This document shows positions 56,305 to 64,000 of a DNA stretch of 64,000 nt, one piece after another; position 1 is the stretch's first letter, and the number at the start of each line of letters is the position of its first letter. The stretch comes from Rothia mucilaginosa. Lineage in GTDB: Bacteria > Actinomycetota > Actinomycetes > Actinomycetales > Micrococcaceae. The notes below the pieces were generated by a model that was given only the letters and a program-made list of their open reading frames with translations, did not search any database and was not told the DNA's origin. The stretch lies in contig NZ_JVSP01000006.1 of NCBI RefSeq assembly GCF_001061665.1, positions 1-64,000 of the forward strand, in the 5' to 3' direction. The position numbers and the translations under genes were made by a program.

Positions 56305-57705
56305 CTACGCCGCGGCGCGAGCGCGCACCACCACGAGGCGGTAATAGCCCAGCAGGAACAGGCACCAGAGTGCACCCATCACCAGCGCCAGCTGGGTGTC
56401 GGCGAAGAAGCCGAAGAGCACCACGATAAAGATCATGAACGCCAACGCCAGGTAGCTCAGCCACAGGGGCTGGCGTACCGGCTGCGCCTCGGCGTCCGCG
56501 CCGCCCCGCTTGAACGCGATGTGCGCCAGCAGAATCATGACCCACACGAACACGGTCGCGAAGGTAGCCAGGGAGGCAACCACCTCAAAGGCGTTCTCGA
56601 AGAGAACGTTCACAATTACGCCGACCGCCATAACCAGCACCATGAGCAGGGTGGTCATCCAGGGAGCGCCGTTCTTGGTGACCTTCGCGAAGGATGCGGG
56701 GGCCAGCTTCTGCTTGGCCAGACCGTACATCATGCGGCCGGCACCGTACACATCGGCGTTCAGGGCCGAGATGGCGGCGGTAATGATGACCACGTTCAGA
56801 ATCGAAGCGGCCGCGGGGATGCCCAGGCCCTCAAAGATCTGCACGAACGGCGAGTTCTCCTTCGAGACCGAGTACCAGGGGTACAGGGACATGATGACCG
56901 AGAGAGTCAGCACATAGAAGATGAGGATGCGGAACGGCACCGTGCGAATCGCCTTGGGAATCGAGGTGCGCGGATCCTTCGCCTCACCTGCAGCGATGCC
57001 GATGTTCTCGATACCACCGAAGGCAAACATCACCACGGTGAAGCAGGCGAGGAAGCCGGTAAAGCCGTTCGCGAAGAAGCCGCCGTCCAGGGCCCAGAGG
57101 TTCGTGACCGAAGGGCCGACTTCCTCGTGCGCCTGCACGCCCACGAAGAGCAGGGCGATGCCGCCGACGATCATGGCGATAATGGCGCTGACCTTCACGA
57201 GCGTAAACCAGAATTCTGCCTCGCCGAAGGCCTTGACCTTCGCCAGGTTAATGGCGAGCAGGATCAGCAGCACCGAGACAATCCAAATCCACGAGGGACT
57301 GTTCGGGAACCAGAACTTCATGTACACGGCGAAGGCGGTCACGTCCGCGACGGCCACCAGCGCCATCTCTAGGGCGTAGGTCCAGCCGGTCACGAAACCG
57401 GCCCAGCGGCCCAGGTAGAGGGTCGCGTACTCGGAGAACGCGCCGGCGACCGGGTGTGCCAGGGCGAGCTCGCCCATCGCGCGCATCACCATGAACACCG
57501 CCGCGCCGCCGATGACGTAGGCCAGCAGTACGGAGGGGCCGGCCAGCTGAATCGCGGAGGCGGAACCGTAGAACAGGCCCGTGCCGATGGCCGAGCCGAG
57601 GGCGATGAACATAATGTGGCGCAGGGAGAGGCCTCGCGAGAGCTGTCCGCTCTCGGGGCTGCTCAGCGTTACCGATGCGTCCGGGGTCGGGTTGGTTTGT
57701 GCCAT
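56305..57705 (-). CDS. APC-family amino-acid permease
   Basis: Proton-coupled amino-acid transporter of the AAT subfamily, 466 residues with 12 predicted membrane helices. The first helix holds GSAIGTGLFYGSASAI, the substrate-backbone signature, and FAFGGIENIGIAAGEAKDP is the conserved helix-6 region. Similar to ProY/AnsP/AroP-type carriers; the amino acid cannot be named. ATG at 57705. A CCCCATCG/CGATGGGG hairpin (57794-57811) lies in the upstream region. Confidence 0.9.
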   Translation of the reverse strand: MAQTNPTPDASVTLSSPESGQLSRGLSLRHIMFIALGSAIGTGLFYGSASAIQLAGPSVLLAYVIGGAAVFMVMRAMGELALAHPVAGAFSEYATLYLGRWAGFVTGWTYALEMALVAVADVTAFAVYMKFWFPNSPSWIWIVSVLLILLAINLAKVKAFGEAEFWFTLVKVSAIIAMIVGGIALLFVGVQAHEEVGPSVTNLWALDGGFFANGFTGFLACFTVVMFAFGGIENIGIAAGEAKDPRTSIPKAIRTVPFRILIFYVLTLSVIMSLYPWYSVSKENSPFVQIFEGLGIPAAASILNVVIITAAISALNADVYGAGRMMYGLAKQKLAPASFAKVTKNGAPWMTTLLMVLVMAVGVIVNVLFENAFEVVASLATFATVFVWVMILLAHIAFKRGGADAEAQPVRQPLWLSYLALAFMIFIVVLFGFFADTQLALVMGALWCLFLLGYYRLVVVRARAAA

Positions 57706-57885
57706 TTTCCTTTACCTCGTGGGGTTTGCCCGCTTGTGGCGGGTATGTCTTGCGTGTTACGTGCGGCGCCGGATCGACGTTGCGGTATTCACTCCCCATC
57801 GAGCGATGGGGCGTTGCGCAGAAGGTGTTGCCTTCACGCCTCGCCCCGTGCGTCACCGCCGCGGCCAAGAAGCCGGGCGGAACGC

Positions 57886-57927
57886 AAAAGACGGCGGGAA
57901 GGCAACGTTGCCTTTCCGCCGTCTTTT
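57886..57927 (-). terminator. Terminator after the small membrane protein gene
   Basis: A 21-bp self-complementary stem (57886-57906 with 57907-57927, one G-U pair) bounded by AAAA/TTTT, 10 nt past the stop at 57937. Confidence 0.9.
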
Positions 57928-57936
57928 CGTCAAAGA

Positions 57937-58239
57937 CTACTTCTGTCGCTTACGTCCAATGACGATAGAGCACAGAGCGGTTGCAGCAGTCACGGTGTAG
58001 ACTGCAGGCCACGCGCCAAGCTTCTTGGCGAGCGGATGAGCGGCGCCGAACGCGCCGAGGTAGAGAGCGGTGAGGAAGGTGGCACGGCCTGCGCCAGCCT
58101 TACGCTTCCAATTCTTGTAAGCCACGGCACCGCACAGTGCCAGGACAGCGCCACCGAGCGGGCGGATGCCGGTGCTCGATGCAACCTTGTAGCCACCGAG
58201 CAGACCGGTGACGGAGGCGAGAGTCGGGCAGAACTTCAC
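57937..58239 (-). CDS. Small membrane protein, unknown function
   Basis: 100-residue hydrophobic protein, not recognised. Hydrophobic stretches: LASVTGLLGGYKVA, LGGAVLALCGAVAY, FLTALYLGAFGAA and VYTVTAATALCSIVIG, ending in a basic GRKRQK. A longer frame starts at 58275, but GTG at 58239 has a strong GAGGAG six nt upstream and is chosen. Own terminator; monocistronic. Confidence 0.72.
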   Translation of the reverse strand: MKFCPTLASVTGLLGGYKVASSTGIRPLGGAVLALCGAVAYKNWKRKAGAGRATFLTALYLGAFGAAHPLAKKLGAWPAVYTVTAATALCSIVIGRKRQK

Positions 58240-58379
58240 GACGTACTCCTCTGTGAGATCGGATAGTTTCCTCATTTATAGTACTCCACGACACACAGAA
58301 TGTATATTCACCGCGGTTAATATTTCTGCATTTCTTACGGACCGGATACGTCAAAGTGCCTGATCGCAAAAAGACTGGG

Positions 58380-58431
58380 GCACAAAAACCAGTACAAAAG
58401 GACCGGTACAAAAAATACCGGCACAAAAGAA
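58380..58431. repeat. Degenerate short repeats (CCGGyACAAAA)
   Basis: ACAAAA recurs at 58382, 58394, 58408 and 58423, the later copies preceded by ACCGG or CCGG. Spacing is 12-15 nt. On the minus strand this supplies the T-rich tail of the mtnN terminator. Confidence 0.5.
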
Positions 58432-58464
58432 CCGGGGCGCAAACCCGTCAGGTTCACGCCCCGG
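58432..58464 (-). terminator. Terminator after mtnN
   Basis: CCGGGGCG (58432-58439) pairs with CGCCCCGG (58457-58464), with inner AACC/GGTT, followed on the minus strand by TTCTTTTGTG. Confidence 0.85.
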
Positions 58465-58501
58465 CACTTGCCGCATGCTCTGGATTGTTAGTTCTAGAGC
58501 T

Positions 58502-59401
58502 TTAGAGAGCCAGCTCCAGGTCCTCCAGCTCGGCCTCGGTCCACAGCTCGGCGGCCAGCTGCAGGGCGTAACGCGCCGAGCGGGGGGCCACAACATCCAC
58601 GGAGAGGTGGAAGTCCTGATCGGCCTCCGGGCCGCACAGATCAGACACGCAACGCACCCCGATAAACGGGATCTCGTAGTTGTGGCAGACCTGCGCAATG
58701 GCGGTGGTCTCCATGTCGGTGCTGATGGCGCCCTCGAAGGCCTCACGGGTGTCCTTGACGTTGTGGGCGGTCACGAAGGAGTTACCCGCAAGCATCTGGC
58801 CGCGGCGCACCTCCCACGAGCCCTCGGCCTTCTCGGCGGTGCGCGCAAGCTCCAGAGCGGCCAGGGCGTGCTCCAAGGCGTCCTGCCACTCATCCGCCTG
58901 GCCGTCGTAGCTTTCGGGCATGCCCGGAACCTGGCCGCGCGCGTAACCAAACGCAGTGGCGTCCGCGTCAGTGTAGGTGTAGTTCTCGCCAATCAGCACG
59001 TCGCCAACGTTAATGCCGCGAGCCAAACCGCCGGCGGTACCTGCGCTGATGACGCCCAAGCAGTTCGAGGCGTAGCTAATCGCCTCGGTCACGGCGCTCG
59101 CCGCGTTCACCAAACCAATCTTGGAACGAACCAGCAGCAGCGGAACCTGGTCCTCGCCCACCTGCAGGTAGCGCGGGTGGAATACTGCGGCGCCCTCGGT
59201 GAAGGAGGGCTGCAGCTCCTCGGTCACCTTCAGGAACGGTGCGAGTTCCTCGTCCATGGCAACCTGAATGATGATGGCGTTGGACATGCCGTCCATCAGC
59301 TCAAACATGCTGTTGAACGCCTCAGCCGGGTCAAAAGCGTTCGGATCAAAATCCACCGGGTTGAAGGCGGCGGTGAAGGCCTCGGGAATCTGCTCGCTCA
59401 T
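58502..59401 (-). CDS. mtnN: 5'-methylthioadenosine/S-adenosylhomocysteine nucleosidase
   Basis: Cleaves adenine from S-adenosylhomocysteine and methylthioadenosine, giving S-ribosylhomocysteine for LuxS. The 299-residue protein has AIIIQVAMDEELAPFL, LLVRSKIGLVNAA, SAGTAGGL, the purine-binding GAISTDMETTAIAQV and the catalytic Asp in RCVSDLCG. About 60 residues longer than E. coli MtnN, partly an N-terminal Phe/Asp/Pro-rich extension. Its ATG at 59401 overlaps the luxS stop by one base, so the two are coupled. Confidence 0.93.
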   Translation of the reverse strand: MSEQIPEAFTAAFNPVDFDPNAFDPAEAFNSMFELMDGMSNAIIIQVAMDEELAPFLKVTEELQPSFTEGAAVFHPRYLQVGEDQVPLLLVRSKIGLVNAASAVTEAISYASNCLGVISAGTAGGLARGINVGDVLIGENYTYTDADATAFGYARGQVPGMPESYDGQADEWQDALEHALAALELARTAEKAEGSWEVRRGQMLAGNSFVTAHNVKDTREAFEGAISTDMETTAIAQVCHNYEIPFIGVRCVSDLCGPEADQDFHLSVDVVAPRSARYALQLAAELWTEAELEDLELAL

Positions 59402-59859
59402 TACGCCATCACCTGCGCCCACTCATCGCGTGCCGCGAGGAACTCGCGGGCCGCAGCCTGCGCACCCTCGAGGGTGTGGTTGGCGCCCCAACCGCACTGC
59501 ACCTCGTTCGCCGCCGGAACCTCGGTTGCGTTGAGGATATCGTTGAGGGTTGCTTCCAGGATCGGGAAGAACTCCTCGGGCTCCAGGCCCAGGGTCAGCG
59601 CGTAGAAGCCGGTCTGGCAACCCATCGGGGAGAAATCGATCAGGCGGTCGGTGTGGTTGCGCATGTGCTCGGCGCTCAGATGCTCGATGGAGTGCACGGT
59701 CGGCATCTCCAGGTGCGCGGTGTTCGGCTGGGTGAAGCGGATATCGTACTTGATGAGGGTGTCGCCACCGGGCAGCACCTTACGGTCGGCGATGCGCACG
59801 TAGGGGGCCTTAACGGCACGGTGGTCAAGGTTGAAGGATTCGACGTTCATTTTTTCCAT
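59401..59859 (-). CDS. luxS: S-ribosylhomocysteine lyase (LuxS)
   Basis: Splits S-ribosylhomocysteine into homocysteine and DPD, the precursor of autoinducer-2. The 152-residue protein has the iron ligands in [10 protein letters not shown], the catalytic Cys in [14 protein letters not shown], and [13 protein letters not shown] with the third ligand His. ATG at 59859 (MEKMNVES) is chosen by family similarity; a second ATG three codons later is possible. First gene of luxS-mtnN. Confidence 0.95.
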   Translation of the reverse strand: MEKMNVESFNLDHRAVKAPYVRIADRKVLPGGDTLIKYDIRFTQPNTAHLEMPTVHSIEHLSAEHMRNHTDRLIDFSPMGCQTGFYALTLGLEPEEFFPILEATLNDILNATEVPAANEVQCGWGANHTLEGAQAAAREFLAARDEWAQVMA

Positions 59860-59983
59860 GACTCTATCTTCTCTTAACTTTGCCGTTTCGCGTCCCCGGG
59901 CTCGCGAGGGGCTGAGAACGCTCGAGCACCGGGGCCATGCGGACACTAGGGCTCAGCGGGCGCCGGGCCCTGCGGGTACGACA

Positions 59984-60020
59984 AACCCCGGCGGCAGGTT
60001 TCGTACCTGCCGCCGGGGTT
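59984..60020 (-). terminator. Terminator after ribF
   Basis: A perfect 16-bp stem (59984-59999 with 60005-60020) with loop TTCGT lies 40 nt past the ribF stop. Confidence 0.82.
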
Positions 60021-60060
60021 CAAGCGTTCTATGCGTGAGGTGCCGGATGCAACCCGCAGC

Positions 60061-61101
60061 CTACGCCTCGAGACTCTCCGCCTCGGACTTCTTCTCGGAA
60101 TCCTTTTCGCCCCGCACGGAACGCTCCGGCGGGCAGTAGGTCTTCGCATCCTCGGCCAGCACCTCGCGGGTCTTGGCCACGTCATCGTTAATCTGCTCGA
60201 TCAGCGCCTCCACACCGGTGTAGGCCACCATGGGGCGAAGTCGCTTCACGAACTCGATGAGCACGTGCTGACCGTACAGGTTGAAGTCTTCCACGCGTTC
60301 CTCGGGGCGGTCAATCACGTGCGCCTCCACCTGGCGGTGCTCGATGCCGTCAAAGGTCGGGTTCGTACCCACCGAAATGGCGGAGGGGTGGCGGGTACCC
60401 GCCTCATCCACGAGCCAGCCGGCGTACACGCCGTCCGCGGGCAGCAGGCCTCGCGCCTCAAAGTCCAGGTTCGCGGTCGGGAAGCCCAGCTCGCGGCCAC
60501 GCGCCAGACCGTGCACGACCTCGCCGGCCATCATGTGGTGGCGGCCCAGCAGCTCGGTCGCGGCCGGCATGTCACCCTCCAGCAGCAGCTGGCGGATGCG
60601 CGTCGAGGAGCAGCGGGTGTTCTCATCCACCATGAGGTCCTCCACGACCACGACCTCGAAGCCGTACTTCTCCCCCAGCTCACGCATCGTGTTCAGGTCG
60701 CCCGAGTTGTTGCGGCCAAAGCGCACGTCGTCGCCAATCACCACGTAGCGGGCATTGAGGCCGTCCACGAAGGTGGTCTTCACGAACTCCTCGGGGGTCT
60801 GCTGCGCAAACTCCAGGCTGTAGTGCAGCAGCAGGTAGTCCTCCAGGCCCAGCAGGCACATGTAGTGGCGGCGAGTGCCCTGGCCCATGATGTCGTGGTG
60901 GGCCACCTCGGGGCGGTGCACCTGAATGGGATGCGGGTCGAACGAGACCGCGATGGAGCGCAGACCGTGCTCCTCAGCGAGGGACACCACGCGTGAAATC
61001 ACGCGGGCGTGCCCACGGTGCACGCCGTCAAAGTTGCCGATGGTCACGACCGAGGGGCCATAGCCGGCGGGGACGTCGCTCAAAGCGGTGTAGAGGGTCA
61101 C
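60061..61101 (-). CDS. ribF: Bifunctional riboflavin kinase/FAD synthetase
   Basis: Makes FMN then FAD from riboflavin. The 346-residue protein has the adenylyltransferase domain (VVTIGNFDGVHRGHARVI; VGDDVRFGRNNSGD; STRIRQLLLEGD) and the C-terminal flavokinase domain (GRELGFPTANLDF; GVYAGW; SVGTNPTFDG). The last 30 residues are a charged tail beyond the usual end. ATG at 61101. Confidence 0.96.
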   Translation of the reverse strand: MTLYTALSDVPAGYGPSVVTIGNFDGVHRGHARVISRVVSLAEEHGLRSIAVSFDPHPIQVHRPEVAHHDIMGQGTRRHYMCLLGLEDYLLLHYSLEFAQQTPEEFVKTTFVDGLNARYVVIGDDVRFGRNNSGDLNTMRELGEKYGFEVVVVEDLMVDENTRCSSTRIRQLLLEGDMPAATELLGRHHMMAGEVVHGLARGRELGFPTANLDFEARGLLPADGVYAGWLVDEAGTRHPSAISVGTNPTFDGIEHRQVEAHVIDRPEERVEDFNLYGQHVLIEFVKRLRPMVAYTGVEALIEQINDDVAKTREVLAEDAKTYCPPERSVRGEKDSEKKSEAESLEA

Positions 61102-61220
61102 GGGCTCTCCTGAAAAGTTAAATGTACCTCTCCATCCTAGACCACGGGCGGCAGGATAAAGAATTAGCGGGCACTCATCGCTAGAGAATGGAACGGGGGC
61201 TCGGCAAGCGCCCCGAAAAA

Positions 61221-61256
61221 GCCCGGGACGAGCCCCTCTCGGGGCCCTCCCGGGCG
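61221..61256 (-). terminator. Terminator after the DUF4345 gene
   Basis: GCCCGGGA (61221-61228) pairs with TCCCGGGC (61249-61256), with inner GCCCC/GGGGC, followed on the minus strand by TTTTTCGGGG. Confidence 0.88.
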
Positions 61257-61265
61257 CATACGAGC

Positions 61266-62042
61266 CTACTTGCGGCCCTTGGCAGCCGCGGCGGGCTGGG
61301 TTCGGGATGCGTTAAGCATCTCCTGGCGGATTGCGTTGGACTTGTTGATCCAGCCGTACCACACCAGCAGGCAGGGCGGGATGACCAGCTCGGTCACCAT
61401 CAGCACGATAAGAATCCAGTTCGGGGTGCCGAAGTTCACCCAGGACAGGATGCGGCCCACACCGCCCAGGAACACCACCAGGCACGAGAAGGCCAGCATG
61501 TTCACCCACTTGAACTTCAGGGCGATGAACACGAAGGAGAGGCCCACGCCCACGTAGGTCGAGGCGAAGAAGACGTAGTTCGACTGCACCGAGGAGTTAG
61601 CGAAATCGGTCGGGGCGTCGGGCACGGCCGACACACCGCCGAAGACCTGCCACAGGCCGTAGGCAATCATGAACAGGCCGTACAGGGCCACGGCCGCGCG
61701 GAAGGCCGCACGGTTCTGAGGCTTAGCCGCCTCCTCAATACTCTTGGGACGGGCGAAAGCCTCGCGGGTCGCCTTCTTCTCGGCCTTCTTGTCTGCCTTC
61801 TTCTCGGCCTTGGAGGCGGTGGGCTTCGCGGAGGCCGAAGGGCTCACGCGCACGCCCTCGGGATCCTTCGCCGCCGAAATATTGGTCTCCTGCTCGGCGG
61901 CACCGGCGGTGCCCTTCACCCGGGGAACCGGGGCGGTGTGCGGTTCGGCCTGCGAGGTCTTCTGCGCGGCCTCGCGCTCTGCGGCCTTTTCTGCGGCGGC
62001 CTTCGAGACGTTACGCTCGGAGGGCGTCAGGTTCTCGCTCAT
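61266..62042 (-). CDS. DUF4345-like membrane protein with Lys/Ala-rich N-terminus
   Basis: 258-residue protein. Residues 1-105 are disordered, rich in Ala, Lys and Glu (KAEKKADKKAEKKATREAF). Four membrane helices follow: AAVALYGLFMIAYGLWQVFGG, YVFFASTYVGVGLSFVFIAL, MLAFSCLVVFLGGVGRILSW and WILIVLMVTELVIPPCLLVW, a pattern like DUF4345 proteins. Function unknown. ATG at 62042 after AAGGAG. Monocistronic between truB and ribF. Confidence 0.8.
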   Translation of the reverse strand: MSENLTPSERNVSKAAAEKAAEREAAQKTSQAEPHTAPVPRVKGTAGAAEQETNISAAKDPEGVRVSPSASAKPTASKAEKKADKKAEKKATREAFARPKSIEEAAKPQNRAAFRAAVALYGLFMIAYGLWQVFGGVSAVPDAPTDFANSSVQSNYVFFASTYVGVGLSFVFIALKFKWVNMLAFSCLVVFLGGVGRILSWVNFGTPNWILIVLMVTELVIPPCLLVWYGWINKSNAIRQEMLNASRTQPAAAAKGRK

Positions 62043-62205
62043 GTTCTCTCCTTGAGTTGGGTGCCCCACGTGGGGCGTCTGCGAGTGTTTGGCTGTGTGT
62101 AGGGGCCGGGCCCCGAGTGTGAGGGGTTCCCCGAGTGAGCGGGGAGGCATCGAAAGGCGAGCTATCCGAGAGGCGCTCTAGGATAAGCGCCCTAGGATAA
62201 GTTTC

Positions 62206-63297
62206 CTAGTCGAAGGAGCGGTTCGCCTCAAAAACCAGCACCGGGGCGGCCTGCACCTTCCCGCGCTGCTTCTTGTTCTCCAGCAGGGCCACCAGGGTGC
62301 CGTCAGGGGCAAAGCCCGCCACGATACCCTCGACGCTGGCGTGCTGAATCGCGCCCTGCTCGTCGGGGCTCGCGTGGGCGGAGCGCTTGACCACGGTGCC
62401 ATCGCCGCTGGAGGCGATGCGCCGCCCGTAGGAGATATCGCTCGCCTCGGCTGTACTAAGCTCGCGGGCCCCGAAAATACGGCGGGCGGCCTCTTCCAGG
62501 GGTAGCAGGGGCAGGTCCTCGAGGGGCCCCTCGGAGGCCTCGCGGCGCGCCGTCAGCTCGGCCAGGTCGGCCGCATCCTGCAGGTGCACCGCGCCCACGC
62601 GGGTTCGGCGCAGCGCCGTCAGGTGACCGCCAGTGCCCAGGGCCTTACCCAAATCACGGGCCAGGGCACGAATATAGGTGCCAGAGGAGCACGAAACCGT
62701 GACCTCGCAGTCCACGACGGGAACCGAGGTCGCCATGTGCTCTCCCTCGAGGTCCTCGACGACGTACTCGGCGAAACCGGCAGTTACGGAATGTACCGTG
62801 AACTCGCTGATGGTCACCGGGCGGGCGGGAAGCTCAACCTCCTCGCCGCCGCGCACACGCGCGTAGGAACGCACCCCGTTGATCTTGATAGCGGACACCG
62901 CGGAGGGAACCTGCATAATGTCACCGCGCAGGCCGGCCACCGCCTCCAGGATGCGCGCACGCATCTGCTCGGGGCCCATGGCGGTCAGGGCCTCCACGGC
63001 CTCGGGGTGGGCGGCGGTGTGCTCGCCCTCGGCGTCCTCGGTCAGCGTCTCGATGCCCAGGCGAATCGTGGCGTCGTAGGTCTTGTCCTGGCCCACCAGG
63101 TAGGTCAGCAGCTTCGTCGCCTTATTCACCCCCAGAATCAGCACACCGGTCGCGGCCGGATCCAGGGTACCGGCGTGGCCGACCCGTCGGGTTCCGGCGA
63201 TGCGGCGCATCCGCGAAACCACGTCGTGGCTGCTCATCCCGGCGGGCTTATCGATAACCATCAGGCCCGAGGGGCCCTGGGGCTGCTTCTTGGCCAC
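62206..63297 (-). CDS. truB: tRNA pseudouridine(55) synthase
   Basis: Makes pseudouridine 55 in the T-loop of tRNAs. The 363-residue protein has GLMVIDKPAGMSSHDVV and the catalytic Asp46 in GHAGTLDPAATGVL, plus SCSSGTYIRALARDLG and a C-terminal PUA-like domain. ATG at 63297 directly follows the rbfA stop, so translation is coupled. It precedes ribF in relatives; here a membrane protein gene intervenes. Confidence 0.96.
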   Translation of the reverse strand: MAKKQPQGPSGLMVIDKPAGMSSHDVVSRMRRIAGTRRVGHAGTLDPAATGVLILGVNKATKLLTYLVGQDKTYDATIRLGIETLTEDAEGEHTAAHPEAVEALTAMGPEQMRARILEAVAGLRGDIMQVPSAVSAIKINGVRSYARVRGGEEVELPARPVTISEFTVHSVTAGFAEYVVEDLEGEHMATSVPVVDCEVTVSCSSGTYIRALARDLGKALGTGGHLTALRRTRVGAVHLQDAADLAELTARREASEGPLEDLPLLPLEEAARRIFGARELSTAEASDISYGRRIASSGDGTVVKRSAHASPDEQGAIQHASVEGIVAGFAPDGTLVALLENKKQRGKVQAAPVLVFEANRSFD

Positions 63298-63738
63298 TTA
63301 GGCGTCCTCGTCCGCTTCGTCCTCGTCCTTCTTGTAGGGGTCGGCGTCGCCGGCGTACTGCGCGCCCTCGGCGGCGGCGGCCAGCTTGGCGTCGCGCTCG
63401 CGGGTCTCGCGCAGCAGGGACTCAATGTGGAAGGCGTTCTCGGGCACCTCGTCGGCCACAAAGGTCAGGGTCGGGGTCAGGCGCGCGGTGATGTTCTTAC
63501 CCACCTCCGAACGCAGAATACCCTTAGCCGATTCGAGGGCCTTCTTGGTGTTGGCGGCGTCCTCTTCGGAGCCGAGCACCGTGTAGTAAATGGTTGCGTG
63601 CTGCAGGTCGTTGGTCACGCGGGCATCGGTGACGGTCACGAAACCGAGGCGGGGGTCCTTCACTCGGCGCTCGAGGGCCTTCGCCACGATGACCTTGATG
63701 CGGTCTGCAAGTCGTGCCGCGCGGGCTGCGTCAGCCAT
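63298..63738 (-). CDS. rbfA: Ribosome-binding factor A
   Basis: Needed for late 16S rRNA maturation. The 146-residue protein has the KH-like fold: ARLADRIKVIVAKALERRVK, DPRLGFVTVTDARVTNDLQHA, and NAFHIESLL. The C-terminal 25 residues are Ala/Asp/Lys-rich. ATG at 63738 after AAGGAG. Operon with truB; infB would be expected upstream, beyond 64000. Confidence 0.96.
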   Translation of the reverse strand: MADAARAARLADRIKVIVAKALERRVKDPRLGFVTVTDARVTNDLQHATIYYTVLGSEEDAANTKKALESAKGILRSEVGKNITARLTPTLTFVADEVPENAFHIESLLRETRERDAKLAAAAEGAQYAGDADPYKKDEDEADEDA

Positions 63739-64000
63739 GTGTTTCTCCTTGTCTGCGGTTGATGGGGCCGCCCGGGCCCCGGTTGGTTCCGGTGGATTTC
63801 GAAGCGGGGTGGGCGGTCGCCTCGAGATGTCGGTATCTCGAGGAGGGAATTCTAGATACAAAAATTCTATGGGTTGGGGGCAGGATGCGGAAAGCGCCCG
63901 CCTCCGCTCCCCCGCTCGCGGGCCTCCGGTCACGGAACCGGGTACCTGCGGGCGGGGTGCGGGTCACGGGCGCATCAGCATGGGAGCCTTAGACGCGCGG
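63739..64000. other. Upstream of rbfA, no gene seen
   Basis: GC-rich non-coding sequence with an ATCTCGAG/CTCGAGAT-type repeat around 63820-63842 and AT-rich CAAAAATTCTAT near 63858. A minus-strand TAGAATTCCC at about 63855-63846 could be a -10 element for rbfA-truB. Confidence 0.35.

Noticed and set aside
58380-58431. CRISPR-like array of short repeats
   Set aside because: Units are only 11-15 nt, degenerate, without spacers or cas genes; they form the T-rich tail of a terminator.

Overview
This window is a contiguous piece of an actinobacterial chromosome of moderately high GC (roughly 60% in coding regions, lower in some leaders). Gene content and order (tyrS; pheST; rplT-rpmI-infC; lexA next to a LysM gene; hflX/dinG-like; miaB-miaA-dapF; ftsK-pgsA-cinA-clgR-DUF3046-recA-recX; rnj-dapA; dapB; pnp-rpsO; ribF; truB-rbfA) are those of Micrococcaceae. 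The GC level, the luxS-mtnN pair and the slimmed-down gene neighbourhoods fit Rothia, most probably R. mucilaginosa. The species is an inference from remembered family features, not from a search. Nearly all genes lie on the minus strand; the plus-strand genes are a DUF1844 gene, lexA, an RsmC-like methyltransferase, a kinase-fold protein and an OatA-like acyltransferase. I see no rRNA, tRNA, IS element, prophage or CRISPR array.

Layout. 0-9 kb: tyrS, a HelD-type RNA polymerase recycling helicase, apt, an acyl-CoA ligase, argR with an operator-like array in its promoter, and an acidic membrane protein. 9-16 kb: pheST, small membrane proteins, a Nudix hydrolase, a DUF421 protein and a CDF transporter. 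16-19 kb: SPOUT RNA methyltransferase and the infC-rpmI-rplT operon with a long leader, an attenuator-like terminator and an AUU start on infC. 19-22 kb: DUF1844, priA (hisA) and a HisH homologue that has lost its whole catalytic triad, then the SOS pair LysM/lexA. 23-29 kb: DinG-like helicase, HflX, RsmC-like methyltransferase, dapF. 29-43 kb: miaA, miaB, a kinase-fold protein, recX with a giant disordered N-terminus, recA, DUF3046, clgR, cinA, pgsA, ftsK. 43-56 kb: RNase J, dapA, a TPR membrane protein, dapB, OatA-like SGNH acyltransferase, M16 peptidase, an AT-richer acyltransferase-3 gene, pnp, rpsO. 56-64 kb: amino-acid permease, a small membrane protein, mtnN-luxS, ribF, a DUF4345 membrane protein, truB and rbfA.

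How it works together. Most of the window is core information processing (translation, tRNA modification, recombination/SOS, RNA decay) plus the lysine/diaminopimelate pathway (dapA, dapB, dapF), the activated methyl cycle and AI-2 synthesis (mtnN-luxS), and surface acylation. The most notable observations are the pseudo-enzyme HisH beside an altered PriA (possible remodelling or loss of histidine synthesis), the 653-residue RecX, a series of genes whose start codon lies 6-7 nt after a -10-like hexamer (leaderless mRNAs), matched LexA-box-like 16-mers at recA, lexA and the LysM gene, an orphan EfeB/DyP-like 3' end, and the infC leader. I did not find a clearly new multi-gene system; the HisH/PriA situation is the best candidate for unexpected biology.
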